Of a stretch of 64,000 nt of DNA, positions 34,167-42,960 are shown piece after piece (positions within the stretch are counted from its first letter, which is position 1; every line of letters starts with the position of its first letter). The position numbers and the translations under genes were made by a program. The notes beneath the pieces were generated by a model. That model saw only the letters and a program-made list of their open reading frames with translations. It made no database searches and was not told where the DNA came from. This DNA comes from Herbiconiux solani NBRC 106740 (GTDB lineage: Bacteria > Actinomycetota > Actinomycetes > Actinomycetales > Microbacteriaceae). The stretch is from contig NZ_BCST01000008.1 of NCBI RefSeq assembly GCF_001571005.1, positions 119,647-183,646 of the forward strand, given 5' to 3'.

Positions 34167-34739
34167 TCACGGCCCGGTCAGCAGCCTCTGGAGCCCGCCG
34201 CCGTAGAGCGCGACCACGTCGGCGGTCGGCGCATCCATCAGAGAGCCGTCGTCGTACACGGTGAGGGCGGTCATCAGCCCGATCAGTTGCGCCGCGAACA
34301 GGTGGGCGCGCAGCTCGGCGTCCGGGCCGGGGAGCCGCTCGATCAGCGGAGTCGCGAACTGCTGCACGATCGACGAGCGCAGATGGTCCCGGATGTCGGA
34401 GCGCGCCGACGCGCGGATCGTGGCCCCGAACACCTCGAGCCCGTCCCGCCTATCCCGCAGCACCGATTCGACGACCCGCGGCCCCAGATCGGCGATCGGC
34501 CCGTCGAGCAACCGCTCCCACCGCTCCCCCGGATTCACCGCCTCGAGGAAGAGGTTCTCCTTCGAACCGAAGTGCCGCGTGATGAGGGCCGGGTTCACCT
34601 CGGCAGCGCTCGCGATGTCCCGGATGCCGACTGCGTCGTACCCGTCCGCACCGAAGAGGCGGGCCGCCGCCTCGAGGATGGATCGGCGCGCCCGAGCGGT
34701 GCGTTCGACGTTGGGAACGTGCTCGGTCACCGGTCTCAT
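34167..34739 (-). CDS. TetR family transcriptional regulator
   Basis: A regulator of about 190 residues. The helix-turn-helix is DIASAAEVNPALITRHFGSKENLF (about residues 40-63), with the recognition helix ALITRHF. The C-terminal ligand domain is all helical. The divergent GH106 gene begins 134 bp away, and the two probably share a control region. Start codons TTG 34748, ATG 34739 and GTG 34730 are all in frame; none has ideal spacing, and ATG 34739 is used here. Confidence 0.85.
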   Translation of the reverse strand: MRPVTEHVPNVERTARARRSILEAAARLFGADGYDAVGIRDIASAAEVNPALITRHFGSKENLFLEAVNPGERWERLLDGPIADLGPRVVESVLRDRRDGLEVFGATIRASARSDIRDHLRSSIVQQFATPLIERLPGPDAELRAHLFAAQLIGLMTALTVYDDGSLMDAPTADVVALYGGGLQRLLTGP

Positions 34740-34845
34740 TCCGCCCAACTTTGTATACGACGTCTGCTTTCTTGCTAAGGTGCGATCGAACCCGGATCGC
34801 GACCCGCCCGTAGTCTTTCATCGAAGCGAGCGGCGGCGCCGAGGG

Positions 34846-34857
34846 TGAATCGTTTCA
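34846..34857 (+). promoter_or_regulatory. LacI-type operator before the GH106 gene
   Basis: TGAATCGTTTCA is palindromic at 10 of 12 positions around a central CG and fits the LacI-family consensus TGAAACGTTTCA. It lies 16 bp upstream of the GTG start, overlapping the probable start of transcription. No LacI-family gene is in the window, so the repressor would be encoded elsewhere. Confidence 0.5.
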
Positions 34858-34873
34858 ATGATGAAAGGACACC

Positions 34874-37800
34874 GTGACCTCCCGTCCCCTTCCCTCCGCC
34901 CCGCCGCGCCGGGGCCGTCGAGCGGCCGCCGTCGCCGTCGCGGCCTGCGTGCTCGCGGCTCCGCTCGCACCCGCGTTCGGCCAGGCAGCAGCCGCACCGG
35001 CAGCCGCCTCCACCACGACCACATCCGCGGCGCCAGCCGCCTCAGCCGCATCCCCCACCTCCGCCGCCTCCTCCTTCGCCGATCCCGCGGCCGACGTGCG
35101 CCCGATGTACCGCTACTGGCTGCCCCTCGCCTACGTCGACGACGACGTGCTGCGCGACGAACTCCGCGACATCGCGTCCGCCGGAGCGGGCGGGGTCGAG
35201 ATCGCGCCCTTCGTGGTGCCGGGCGACGGCAACCAGAGCAACCCGTTCCTCGTGCAGTACGGCTGGGGCACGCCCACCTGGGCGCACAAGATGGAGGTCA
35301 TCACCGGCGAGGCCGCCGAGCTCGGCCTCAGCGTCGACCAGAACCTCGGCCCGCAGTACCCGCCCACCGTCCCGACGCTCGACAGCTTCAACCAGCCCGA
35401 GGCCGAGCAGCAGCTGCTGTTCGCCGCCGAGTACCAGGCTGCCGGGGCGAGCCGGAGCGGAGCACTCCCGCAATCGGCGACCGCGGTGCCCTCGGTCACG
35501 ACCGCCCTCTGCGAGCCCGCGACAGCGGGTGCCACACGGATCGGCGTCGCCTCCGTCGGAGGATTCGCCGTCGGAGACACCGTCACGATCGGCTCCGGCG
35601 CGACCGCCGAGAAGGTGTCGGTCACCGGGCTCGGCGACCGGCTCGCCGTGTGCGGTTCGCTCACCGTCTCCCCGCTGGCTCAGGCGCACGCCAACGGCGA
35701 ACCCGTGGTCGACGTCGCCCGCACCACGCGCATCCGCACCCTCGTCGCCCAGTGCGCCGGACCCTGCGCGCCAGGCGGCACCGGTCCGGTGTCGCTCGTG
35801 CCCGAATCGGTCACCGACGTCACCGCGAGCGTCGTCGACGGTACGCTCGCCTATTCCTTCCCGGCCGGCAACGGCAACCCGTGGGTGCTGATCGACTTCA
35901 CCCAGGCACCCTCCGGCCTGATCGCCCAGCGCGGCGGCTACACGGCCACGCAGCCGAACTACGTGGTCGACCACCTCGGCGAGGGCGGCGTCCGCATCCA
36001 GGCTGACTTCTGGGACGAGAACATCCTCACCGACACCGTGCAGGCGAACCTCGACCGCATCGGCCGCGGCGCGGTCTTCGAGGATTCGCTCGAGCTCGGA
36101 ACCTCGCAGAAGTGGACCTGGGGCCTGCTCGACGCGTTCGCCGAGCGCCGCGGGTACGACCCGACGCTGCTGCTCCCGGCGCTGGCCGGCGCCGGCATCC
36201 AGGGCACCGCGACCCCCGCCTTCGACTTCGCAGGCAGCCTCGGCGAGAAGGTGCGCGACGACTACCGCCAGACCGTCAGCGACCTCTACGTCGACGAGTA
36301 CGTCACGCCGATGCAGGCCTGGGCACGGTCGCACGGCCTCGACTTCCGCGTGCAGGCCTACGGCACCCCCATCGCCACGGGCACCGCCTCCTCGGCCGCG
36401 GGCATCCCCGAGGGCGAGTCGCTCAACTTCGGCAGCCCGAACCCGCTCGGTGCCGAGCAGGACTACCGGGTCGTCAGCGCCGGCGCCAACCTCGCCGGCA
36501 ACGACGTCGTCTCGGTCGAGTGCTGCGCCGCCTTCCTCGGCGGGTACCGCTCGAGCGTCGCCGGCCCGAACGTCGGCGGCCAGTACGGCCAGGGCGGCGA
36601 CGGAACCCAGGTGGGCGGCAAGTACTCCCAGGGCATCCTCGACAGCGTCTACAAGGCCTATGCCGGAGGCGTGAACCAGCTCGTCTGGCACGGCTACCCG
36701 TACCGCGACGCCCCGAAGGGGGTCGGCACCAGCGGCCGCGACGGCGGCACCTGGCCCGGTTACAACCCGTGGGACATCTTCGGCGCCCTCAATGTCAACG
36801 ACGCCTTCGGACCCCGGCAGGCCAGCTGGGAGGACTACCACGCGATCAACGACAGCCTGGCCCGCACCCAGCTGATCCTGCGCGAAGGACAGAGCCGGCT
36901 CGACCTCGGCGTGTACTACGAGGATCTGGGGCTCGCCGGCAGCTCAGTGAGTGGCCAGCAGCCCGACCAGCACATGCTCGGCACCGACTCGGCGACCTCC
37001 GAGGCCGGCTACAGCTACGACTACGTCGCGCCCTCGCACCTGCTGCAGCCGGGCCTGGTCGCGGATGCCGACGGCGGGCTCTTCGGCGACACCGCCGACT
37101 ACGACGCCGTCATCCTGAACGATCAGCGCACGATGTCGCTCCCCGCCGCCGAACGGATGCTCGCGCTGGCCCGCGAGGGCCTGCGGGTCTTCGTGGTGGG
37201 CACAGCCCCGACCGAGCCGACCGGGGCCGGCGACGACCCGGCCGCCCTCGCCACCGCGGTCACCGCACTGCTCGCGCAGCCCTCGGTGACCCGGGTGGCC
37301 GAGGCAGCCGATCTGCCGGCCGCCCTGGCGACGGCGGGCATCCGGCCCACGGTGACTCCCGAGGAGACGACAGATGCACTGGGCACCGTGCGCAGAGACG
37401 CCGGCGACACCACGTACGACTTCGTCTACAACCGGTCGGCCACCGAGGTCGCACAGAACCTGACCCTCTCCGGGTCGGGCCTGCCCTACTCGCTCGACAC
37501 CTGGACCGGTGCGATCACCCCGATCGCGCAGTACACGGTGAGCGCCGACGGCTCCGCGGTCACGGTCCCGGTGCGGATCGCGCCCAACGACAAGACGGTC
37601 ATCGCCCTCGTCGACCCGGCGACGGCGAACGCCGCGGGCAGCCCCTGGCCGGCGACCGCTGCCGTGCACGCCGTGCGGAGCGACGCCGCCGTGGTCGGCG
37701 GTGCCGAGCCGGGCACCCTGTCCCTCCGGGCGGAGTCGGACGGCGCGTTCGCGACCGAGCTCAGCGACGGGCGGAGCCTTACCTCCACCGTCGACGGCCT

Positions 37801-38551
37801 GCCCGCCGCGCGGGCGCTCGACGCCTGGAGCCTCCAGGCCCAGACCTGGGGCCCGGGCGAGAACGCCTACACGACGGTGAAGACGGATACGCCCTCGTTC
37901 GCCGTCCCGGCGACCGACGACGGGGAGCTGCCCGCGTGGTCGGAGCTGTCGGCCCCGGTCGACCTCACGAAGGCCTCCGGCATCGGCACCTACACGACCA
38001 CGATCGACCTCGGCTCCGGCTGGACCGACGGCGACGGGGCGTACCTCGCGCTCGGCGACGTTCTCGACACGGCGCAGGTGCAGGTCAACGGGGTCTCCGT
38101 GCCGGTGAACCAGTCCGACCGCGACCGGATCGACCTGGGAGGCACGCTCCACGCGGGCACGAACACGATCACCGTGAGGGTCGCGACGACCATGTTCAAC
38201 GCCGTACGGGCGACCGGTGACAGCAACTACCAGTTGCCCGCGGTGCAGCGCACGGGCCTCCTCGGCCCGGTGTCGCTGACCCCGTACCGCTCGGTGCAGC
38301 TCGCTGTCGCCGTGCCGACGCCCGAGCCGACGGACCCCGCCGGCACGCCGACGCCGAGCGCGACTCCGGGAACGGGATCAGGGGCGGATGGCGGCGGCGC
38401 CGGCGACGCCTCCCCCGCGTCGGCCGACCCGCACTCGGGCGACCTCGCCTCGACCGGTGCGGTCGTGCTGCCGATCCTCGCGGTCGCGGCCTTGCTCGCC
38501 GCTGCGGGCGGCTTCCTCCTGGTGCTGCGCCGGAGGAACAGCCGAGCCTGA
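34874..38551 (+). CDS. secreted, wall-anchored GH106-like glycoside hydrolase
   Basis: A 1225-residue extracellular enzyme, probably an alpha-L-rhamnosidase. Signal peptide at residues 1-41 (RRAAAVAVAACVLAAPLAPAFG). Hallmark of the family near the start: VRPMYRYWLPLAYVDDDVLRDELRDIASAGAGGVEIAP. Residues about 215-330 carry a beta-rich insert (VGGFAVGDTVTIGSGATAEK). The catalytic core follows. A later galactose-binding-like part has VQVNGVSVPVNQSDRDRI. The tail is a Pro/Thr linker and LASTG, a hydrophobic helix and RRRNSRA, a sortase-type anchor. The GTG start has GAAAGGA 5 bases upstream. A LacI-type operator lies just before it. The substrate specificity is inference. Confidence 0.85.
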   Translation: MTSRPLPSAPPRRGRRAAAVAVAACVLAAPLAPAFGQAAAAPAAASTTTTSAAPAASAASPTSAASSFADPAADVRPMYRYWLPLAYVDDDVLRDELRDIASAGAGGVEIAPFVVPGDGNQSNPFLVQYGWGTPTWAHKMEVITGEAAELGLSVDQNLGPQYPPTVPTLDSFNQPEAEQQLLFAAEYQAAGASRSGALPQSATAVPSVTTALCEPATAGATRIGVASVGGFAVGDTVTIGSGATAEKVSVTGLGDRLAVCGSLTVSPLAQAHANGEPVVDVARTTRIRTLVAQCAGPCAPGGTGPVSLVPESVTDVTASVVDGTLAYSFPAGNGNPWVLIDFTQAPSGLIAQRGGYTATQPNYVVDHLGEGGVRIQADFWDENILTDTVQANLDRIGRGAVFEDSLELGTSQKWTWGLLDAFAERRGYDPTLLLPALAGAGIQGTATPAFDFAGSLGEKVRDDYRQTVSDLYVDEYVTPMQAWARSHGLDFRVQAYGTPIATGTASSAAGIPEGESLNFGSPNPLGAEQDYRVVSAGANLAGNDVVSVECCAAFLGGYRSSVAGPNVGGQYGQGGDGTQVGGKYSQGILDSVYKAYAGGVNQLVWHGYPYRDAPKGVGTSGRDGGTWPGYNPWDIFGALNVNDAFGPRQASWEDYHAINDSLARTQLILREGQSRLDLGVYYEDLGLAGSSVSGQQPDQHMLGTDSATSEAGYSYDYVAPSHLLQPGLVADADGGLFGDTADYDAVILNDQRTMSLPAAERMLALAREGLRVFVVGTAPTEPTGAGDDPAALATAVTALLAQPSVTRVAEAADLPAALATAGIRPTVTPEETTDALGTVRRDAGDTTYDFVYNRSATEVAQNLTLSGSGLPYSLDTWTGAITPIAQYTVSADGSAVTVPVRIAPNDKTVIALVDPATANAAGSPWPATAAVHAVRSDAAVVGGAEPGTLSLRAESDGAFATELSDGRSLTSTVDGLPAARALDAWSLQAQTWGPGENAYTTVKTDTPSFAVPATDDGELPAWSELSAPVDLTKASGIGTYTTTIDLGSGWTDGDGAYLALGDVLDTAQVQVNGVSVPVNQSDRDRIDLGGTLHAGTNTITVRVATTMFNAVRATGDSNYQLPAVQRTGLLGPVSLTPYRSVQLAVAVPTPEPTDPAGTPTPSATPGTGSGADGGGAGDASPASADPHSGDLASTGAVVLPILAVAALLAAAGGFLLVLRRRNSRA

Positions 38552-38683
38552 CCCGGGGCGCGCTCCGGCACCGTCAGCCGGAGCGCGCTCCACGCTCCCC
38601 CATCCCGGTATCGACCGCCGACCCCGCGCGCGCCATGATGGACCCGCGGCCACTGAGACCGCGGCAACGAGAGGATGCACGTC

Positions 38684-39154
38684 ATGGCATACGAGGTCGA
38701 CTTCGTCTCCGTCTCCCCCGTCGGGCTTGAGTCCTCGCCGGTCGTGGAGGCCCTCGCCGGCCTGCGCGCGAACGAGGCGCGGTACTTCAAGAACAAGTAC
38801 GACCACACCTTCACGGTCGAGGCGGCCGACGAGCCCGCCGCGCGCGCGACCATCGACTGGGTGCACGGCATCCTGAAGGACGAGAAGGAGCTCGTGATCG
38901 CCTCCCCGCCGCTCGAGGCGACCGACTTCGAGGTCGAGTGCCTGCGGATGGCCTACGTCTTCTACGAGAGCGGCCTCTCGATCAACGTGATGTACGCGCT
39001 CGAGGAGGGCGGGAGGCGTGCGGTCGGCTTCAAGCTCTCGGACGGGATGGAGGTGCCGGACGAGCTGGTCGACCGGTTCAAGTTCGCCCGCCAGCGCTCG
39101 AAGCTGGCCGGCACCATCCGCGGCTCGTACTTTGTGATCAAGAAGGAGCACTGA
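38684..39154 (+). CDS. hypothetical protein (156 aa)
   Basis: A soluble alpha/beta protein of unknown function: it opens MAYEVDFVSVSPVGLESSPV and contains DWVHGILKDEKELVIASPP and GSYFVIKKEH at the end. ATG 38684 has GAGAGGA 9 bases upstream; the ATG at 38675 touches this site and is less likely. The gene has its own terminator. No operon partner. I do not recognise the family. Confidence 0.75.
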   Translation: MAYEVDFVSVSPVGLESSPVVEALAGLRANEARYFKNKYDHTFTVEAADEPAARATIDWVHGILKDEKELVIASPPLEATDFEVECLRMAYVFYESGLSINVMYALEEGGRRAVGFKLSDGMEVPDELVDRFKFARQRSKLAGTIRGSYFVIKKEH

Positions 39155-39181
39155 GCCCGGGACTTCTGTCAACGAGAAAGA

Positions 39182-39210
39182 GGACCGGGCTGCCCCACGC
39201 AGCCCGGTCC
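39182..39210. terminator. bidirectional terminator between convergent genes
   Basis: Perfect 12-bp arms ggaccgggctgc and gcagcccggtcc, with a 5-base loop, extend by further pairs (agag/ctct) across a 2-base bulge. It lies 27 bases after the hypothetical gene's stop and about 23 bases past the GH3 stop, and can serve both strands. A short T-rich stretch (cttattc) follows on the plus strand. Confidence 0.8.
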
Positions 39211-39233
39211 CCTCTTATTCGATCTGCTCCGCG

Positions 39234-41411
39234 CTACGCGATCCGGCGCCGACGCACGACGCGCCAGACCAGAACCGCTCCGGCCGCCATCACGAAGGCT
39301 CCGACCGCGAGGATCGTGCCGGCCGGCAGACCGGTTGCAGCGAGCGCGCCGCTCCCGTCAGCAGCGACATCCGAGCCCGGGGTTCCGGGTGCCGGCGTCG
39401 TGGTCGGCGCGGGAGTGCCGGGCGTGCCGGCCGGGTCGGCGTACGAGAGCCCGGCCCGGTAGGCGAACAGCGGGTTCGCGGTGTCGTTCGGCACGTCGGC
39501 GAACTGGGCCTCGACCTCGGCCATGCTCGACGGCAGCTCGAAGGGCAGCGTGCCCTGGGGCTCCGCCGCACCGGTGAGCACGTTCAGCACGGCCTCGTCC
39601 GAGGCGCCGTACGCGGCGAGCACCGCATCCGAGTTCTCGAGCACGTTGCCGAGGATGAGCGGGCGCGACAGCTGGGGCACCGCGATGGTGAGCGCGCCGG
39701 CCGCGTGAGCGGTGGCGAGTGCCTGGAAGTCGGCCTCCTGACCGGTGAAGTCCAGGTCGGTGAGGTCGTCTCCACCACGCGGGTCCGTCAGTCGCACGAT
39801 CGCGAGGTCGGCGGCGGCGGGGTCGGTGACCGGCACGAATCCGGCGGCCACAGCAGCCTCGGCCGTGATGCCCGAGAGGTACACGGTGCGGCCTGCGCCG
39901 GCGCCGAGCGGAAGGGCGTCACCCTCGTTCTCGAGCAGCGTCAGCGAGCGCTCCTGGGCGTCGAGGCCCACAGCGCGGGATGCGGCCGAACCCACGACCT
40001 CATCGGTCACGGCCGGGTCGACGTACGGGTTCTCGAACAGGCCCAGGTCGAACTTCTGCTCGAGCACGCGGGCAGCCGCCTCGGTGACCCGCGCGTCGCT
40101 CAGGTAGCCGAGGTTCACGGCGTCGACGACGTTCTGCGGCTTGTCGCTGCCGCCGATGATGTCCACACCGGCGTTGATCGCGCTGGCGTAGCGCTCGGGG
40201 AGCGTCAGGTTCTCGACGCCCCAGGGCATTCCCGCACCCCACGGTCCGACGAAGGATGCCGGCGGGCGCCGGTCGAGGCACTCCTGCGGGCAGTCGTTGG
40301 CGATGCCCCAGTCCGAGGTGATCACGCCGTCGAAGCCGTACTGGCCGCGCAGCAGATCCTGCAGCAGGAACTCGTTGTGGCCGGCTCCCACCTGCTCGAG
40401 CGGGGTGCCGTCGATCGAGAGGTTCTTCAGGATGGAGTAGGTCGGCATGATGCCGGCCGCGCCCGAGGCGAAGGCCCCCTCGTAGGGGATCACGTGCTCG
40501 GCGAAGTTGCCGCCGGGGAAGGTGGCGTAACGGCCGTAGTAGTAGTGGCTGTCGTAGCCGTTCTCCTGGGCGCCGTAGCCGACCCAGTGCTTGACGACCG
40601 TGGCGACGCTGTCCGGGCCGATGCCCTCGGTGCCGCCCTGCAGACCGGTGACGTAGGCCGCGACCTGACCCTTCGCATCCTCACCGACCGACCCGAAGGT
40701 GCCGTTGATGCGGGTCCAGCGCGGCTCGGTGGCGATGTCGGCCTGGGGCGAGAGGGCCTCGCGGATGCCGACGGCCGCGTACTCCTCGCGGATGATGTCG
40801 CCCATCTGCTGGGTGATCGCCGGGTCGTTCACGGCACCCATGCCGATCGCATCCGGGAACGGGGTGAAGTCGCCGTTGGAGACGGTCTGCCCCTCGGTCA
40901 CGGTGAAGCCCGAGCGGGGATCGGTGCTGATCAACAGCGGGATGCCGAAGGGCTGGGCCTCGGCGAGCTGCTGGAGCTTGTTGTGCTCGTCCGCCAGCGT
41001 GACGGCGCCGACGCCGAGCCGCGAGATGTACGTGGTGATGTGCCCGTTCTGCAGGAACCCGTTGAACGAGTTCAGGTCGTACGTGCCCTGGCCGGTGAGG
41101 CTGGCGTGCATCAGCAGGCCGGCCTTCTGGGCGAGGTCGAGCCGGGCGACGAGGTCGGCCGCTCGGTCGGAGGACGACAGACGCCAGTCCTCGTAGGGGG
41201 TCAGGTCTCCGCTGCCGTCGAGGTCGCGGAACTGGAGTCCGTCCACCGAGATGATGTCGGCGGTGCGCGTGCCGAGGTCGGGCTGCGCGGGGGCGGCGGA
41301 TGCCGGTGCGGCGAAGACTCCGCCGGCCAGCAGCGGCCCGGCGGCGACCGCCCCGATGATCCCGGCGCCGATGCTCCTGCGCCTGCCCTTCTGATGGACT
41401 CGTGACGCCAT
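39234..41411 (-). CDS. secreted, wall-anchored GH3 glycoside hydrolase
   Basis: A 725-residue exported beta-glycosidase. Signal peptide about residues 10-40 (AGIIGAVAAGPLLAGGVFAAPASA). The GH3 barrel shows VATVVKHWVGYGAQENG and the nucleophile region FDGVITSDWGIAND (Asp of SDW, about residue 375). The second GH3 domain has LLENEGDALPLG and ends near residue 640. The tail repeats the pattern of the GH106 enzyme: Pro/Thr/Gly linker, LAATG, helix, RRRRIA, so it is probably attached to the wall by sortase. The ROK repressor and MFS permease genes lie upstream on the same strand. Promoter and a TSS-overlapping palindrome are listed separately. Sugar specificity cannot be read. Confidence 0.88.
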   Translation of the reverse strand: MASRVHQKGRRRSIGAGIIGAVAAGPLLAGGVFAAPASAAPAQPDLGTRTADIISVDGLQFRDLDGSGDLTPYEDWRLSSSDRAADLVARLDLAQKAGLLMHASLTGQGTYDLNSFNGFLQNGHITTYISRLGVGAVTLADEHNKLQQLAEAQPFGIPLLISTDPRSGFTVTEGQTVSNGDFTPFPDAIGMGAVNDPAITQQMGDIIREEYAAVGIREALSPQADIATEPRWTRINGTFGSVGEDAKGQVAAYVTGLQGGTEGIGPDSVATVVKHWVGYGAQENGYDSHYYYGRYATFPGGNFAEHVIPYEGAFASGAAGIMPTYSILKNLSIDGTPLEQVGAGHNEFLLQDLLRGQYGFDGVITSDWGIANDCPQECLDRRPPASFVGPWGAGMPWGVENLTLPERYASAINAGVDIIGGSDKPQNVVDAVNLGYLSDARVTEAAARVLEQKFDLGLFENPYVDPAVTDEVVGSAASRAVGLDAQERSLTLLENEGDALPLGAGAGRTVYLSGITAEAAVAAGFVPVTDPAAADLAIVRLTDPRGGDDLTDLDFTGQEADFQALATAHAAGALTIAVPQLSRPLILGNVLENSDAVLAAYGASDEAVLNVLTGAAEPQGTLPFELPSSMAEVEAQFADVPNDTANPLFAYRAGLSYADPAGTPGTPAPTTTPAPGTPGSDVAADGSGALAATGLPAGTILAVGAFVMAAGAVLVWRVVRRRRIA

Positions 41412-41441
41412 ATTCACTCCTTTGTGTGACCGGTGAACCAC

Positions 41442-41460
41442 TTACTGTGATCACAGGTAA
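41442..41460 (-). promoter_or_regulatory. palindromic operator at the GH3 transcription start
   Basis: TTACTGTGATCACAGGTAA has a perfect 10-base core, TGTGATCACA. It overlaps the expected start of transcription, which fits steric repression. The adjacent ROK protein is the natural candidate to bind it. Confidence 0.55.
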
Positions 41461-41490
41461 CTCTAAGGTGTCCCCCCATTGGGGTGTCAA
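41460..41490 (-). promoter_or_regulatory. promoter of the GH3 gene
   Basis: TTGACA (complement at 41485-41490) and TTAGAG (41461-41466) are separated by 18 bases, a good match to the vegetative consensus at -35 and a weaker match at -10. Transcription would start at about 41452-41455, inside the palindrome listed next. Confidence 0.6.
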
Positions 41491-41555
41491 GTCCAGAAAT
41501 AGTCCTTAACGGACGTCAATCACCGCGCGAACATCGCCAGAAGTCCAGAATCCGG

Positions 41556-42845
41556 TCACACGAGTGCTCCGGCGGCCCGTGTTCCGGTGTCGACGGTGAC
41601 CTCTCCGTGCGCCTTCCGTGGCAGCGACGTGCCGCCGAGCTCGAGCCGGAACTCGTGGTCGAAGACGAGGTGACGGGCCCGGATGAGCGACCCGGTCAGC
41701 GCGCTCGACTCCCCGAGCCCGGCGGCCACGACCACGAGCCCGTCGGCGATGACCGGCTGGGCGTAGCGCCGGATGGCCTCCCGGATGCCCTCGAGGTACG
41801 ACTCGTGCGCGCTCCCCAGCTGACCCCCGATGACGATCGCCTGGGGGTTCAGGAGGTTGCACGCCTCGGCCAGCACCTGCCCCAGGGTGTGCCCGGCCTC
41901 GCGCAACACCCGCGCGCTCACGCCGTCGACGAAGTCGTTGAGACTGAGGGCGCCGGCGTGGTCGTCCCGGATCGCGCGCAGCTTCGCCAGCACCGGACCA
42001 CTGGAGGCCACCACCTCGATGCAGCCGTTCTGACCGCATCGGCAGAGCGGCCCGGCGGGGTCGACCTGGTTGTGGCCGATCTCGCCCGCGATGCCCGCCG
42101 ACCCCCGATAGACCGCGCCGTCGAGCACGAGTCCGGCGCCGATCCCGCGCGAGGCCTCGACATAGAGGAAGTCGGTGAACGGGCGCCCCGCCCCCTCGAC
42201 GAACTCGCCCCAGGCGCCCAGGTCGGCGTCGTTGTCGATGTGCACCGGGATGCCCAGCCGCCGCCCGAGCTCCTCCGCCGGGTCGGTGTCCGACCACGCC
42301 GAGAGCACGCTGGGCGAGCGCACCCGTCCGGTGGCCTTGTCGATCGGTCCGGGCAGGGCGACGACGACCGCATCCAGCGGCTCGGGTCGTTCGAGCGTCG
42401 AGAGGAGCCCGCGCAGCAGACCGGCCGCGGTCTCGAAGAGCGGGCCGGGGGCGGTGTTGATCCTCGCCTCGGCGAAGGCGCGGCCGAGGGGTTCGCAGGT
42501 CATGTCCGCGATCACCACGGTGATGCCCTCGTGGTCGAACTGGATGGTGCCGATCAGCACGTCCGGCAGCACGGCCCGCAGCGTGGCCGAGCGGCGACGG
42601 CGTTCGAGGTCGTGGGTGCGACCGCCCTCGAAGACCTCGTCGACCAGGCGGTCCGCGAGGAGCTCCCCCACCAGCGCGGCCACCCCCGACTTCGAGATCC
42701 CGGTCCGCAGCGCCAGGTCCGAGCGGCTGATCCCGCCGCTGCTCCGGATGATGCCGGCCACCCACTGCTTGTTCGTCAGCCGCGGCTGCGTGTAGCGCGA
42801 GGGGTGGAAGTCGACGGGTTCGTAGCCGGCGGCGATCGGTGCCAA
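41556..42845 (-). CDS. ROK family transcriptional repressor
   Basis: A 429-residue repressor. The winged helix is near the start: ISRSDLALRTGISKSGVAAL (about residues 37-56). The sugar-kinase-like domain follows, with the zinc motif GHNQVDPAGPLCRCGQNGCIE (about residues 248-268) and IVIGGQLGSAHESYLEGI. ROK repressors release DNA on binding a sugar. TTG start, with GGAGGA 3 to 4 bases before it. A 144-bp gap separates it from the GH3 gene downstream on the same strand, where a palindrome overlaps the GH3 promoter. A strong terminator separates it from the MFS gene upstream. Confidence 0.87.
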   Translation of the reverse strand: MAPIAAGYEPVDFHPSRYTQPRLTNKQWVAGIIRSSGGISRSDLALRTGISKSGVAALVGELLADRLVDEVFEGGRTHDLERRRRSATLRAVLPDVLIGTIQFDHEGITVVIADMTCEPLGRAFAEARINTAPGPLFETAAGLLRGLLSTLERPEPLDAVVVALPGPIDKATGRVRSPSVLSAWSDTDPAEELGRRLGIPVHIDNDADLGAWGEFVEGAGRPFTDFLYVEASRGIGAGLVLDGAVYRGSAGIAGEIGHNQVDPAGPLCRCGQNGCIEVVASSGPVLAKLRAIRDDHAGALSLNDFVDGVSARVLREAGHTLGQVLAEACNLLNPQAIVIGGQLGSAHESYLEGIREAIRRYAQPVIADGLVVVAAGLGESSALTGSLIRARHLVFDHEFRLELGGTSLPRKAHGEVTVDTGTRAAGALV

Positions 42846-42898
42846 GGGTCCTCCAGGTGTCCGGCCCGAGTGCGGCGACCGGTTTCCGGTCTCACTGT

Positions 42899-42938
42899 AG
42901 CCGGGCCCGTCGGACCCCAGGGTGCGACGGGCCCGGCT
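42899..42938 (-). terminator. terminator between the MFS and ROK genes
   Basis: Perfect 14-bp arms agccgggcccgtcg and cgacgggcccggct around a 12-base loop begin about 22 bases after the MFS stop codon. It separates the MFS transcript from the ROK gene. Confidence 0.8.
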
Positions 42939-42960
42939 ATGACCGGCCTAGGTAGCGAGG

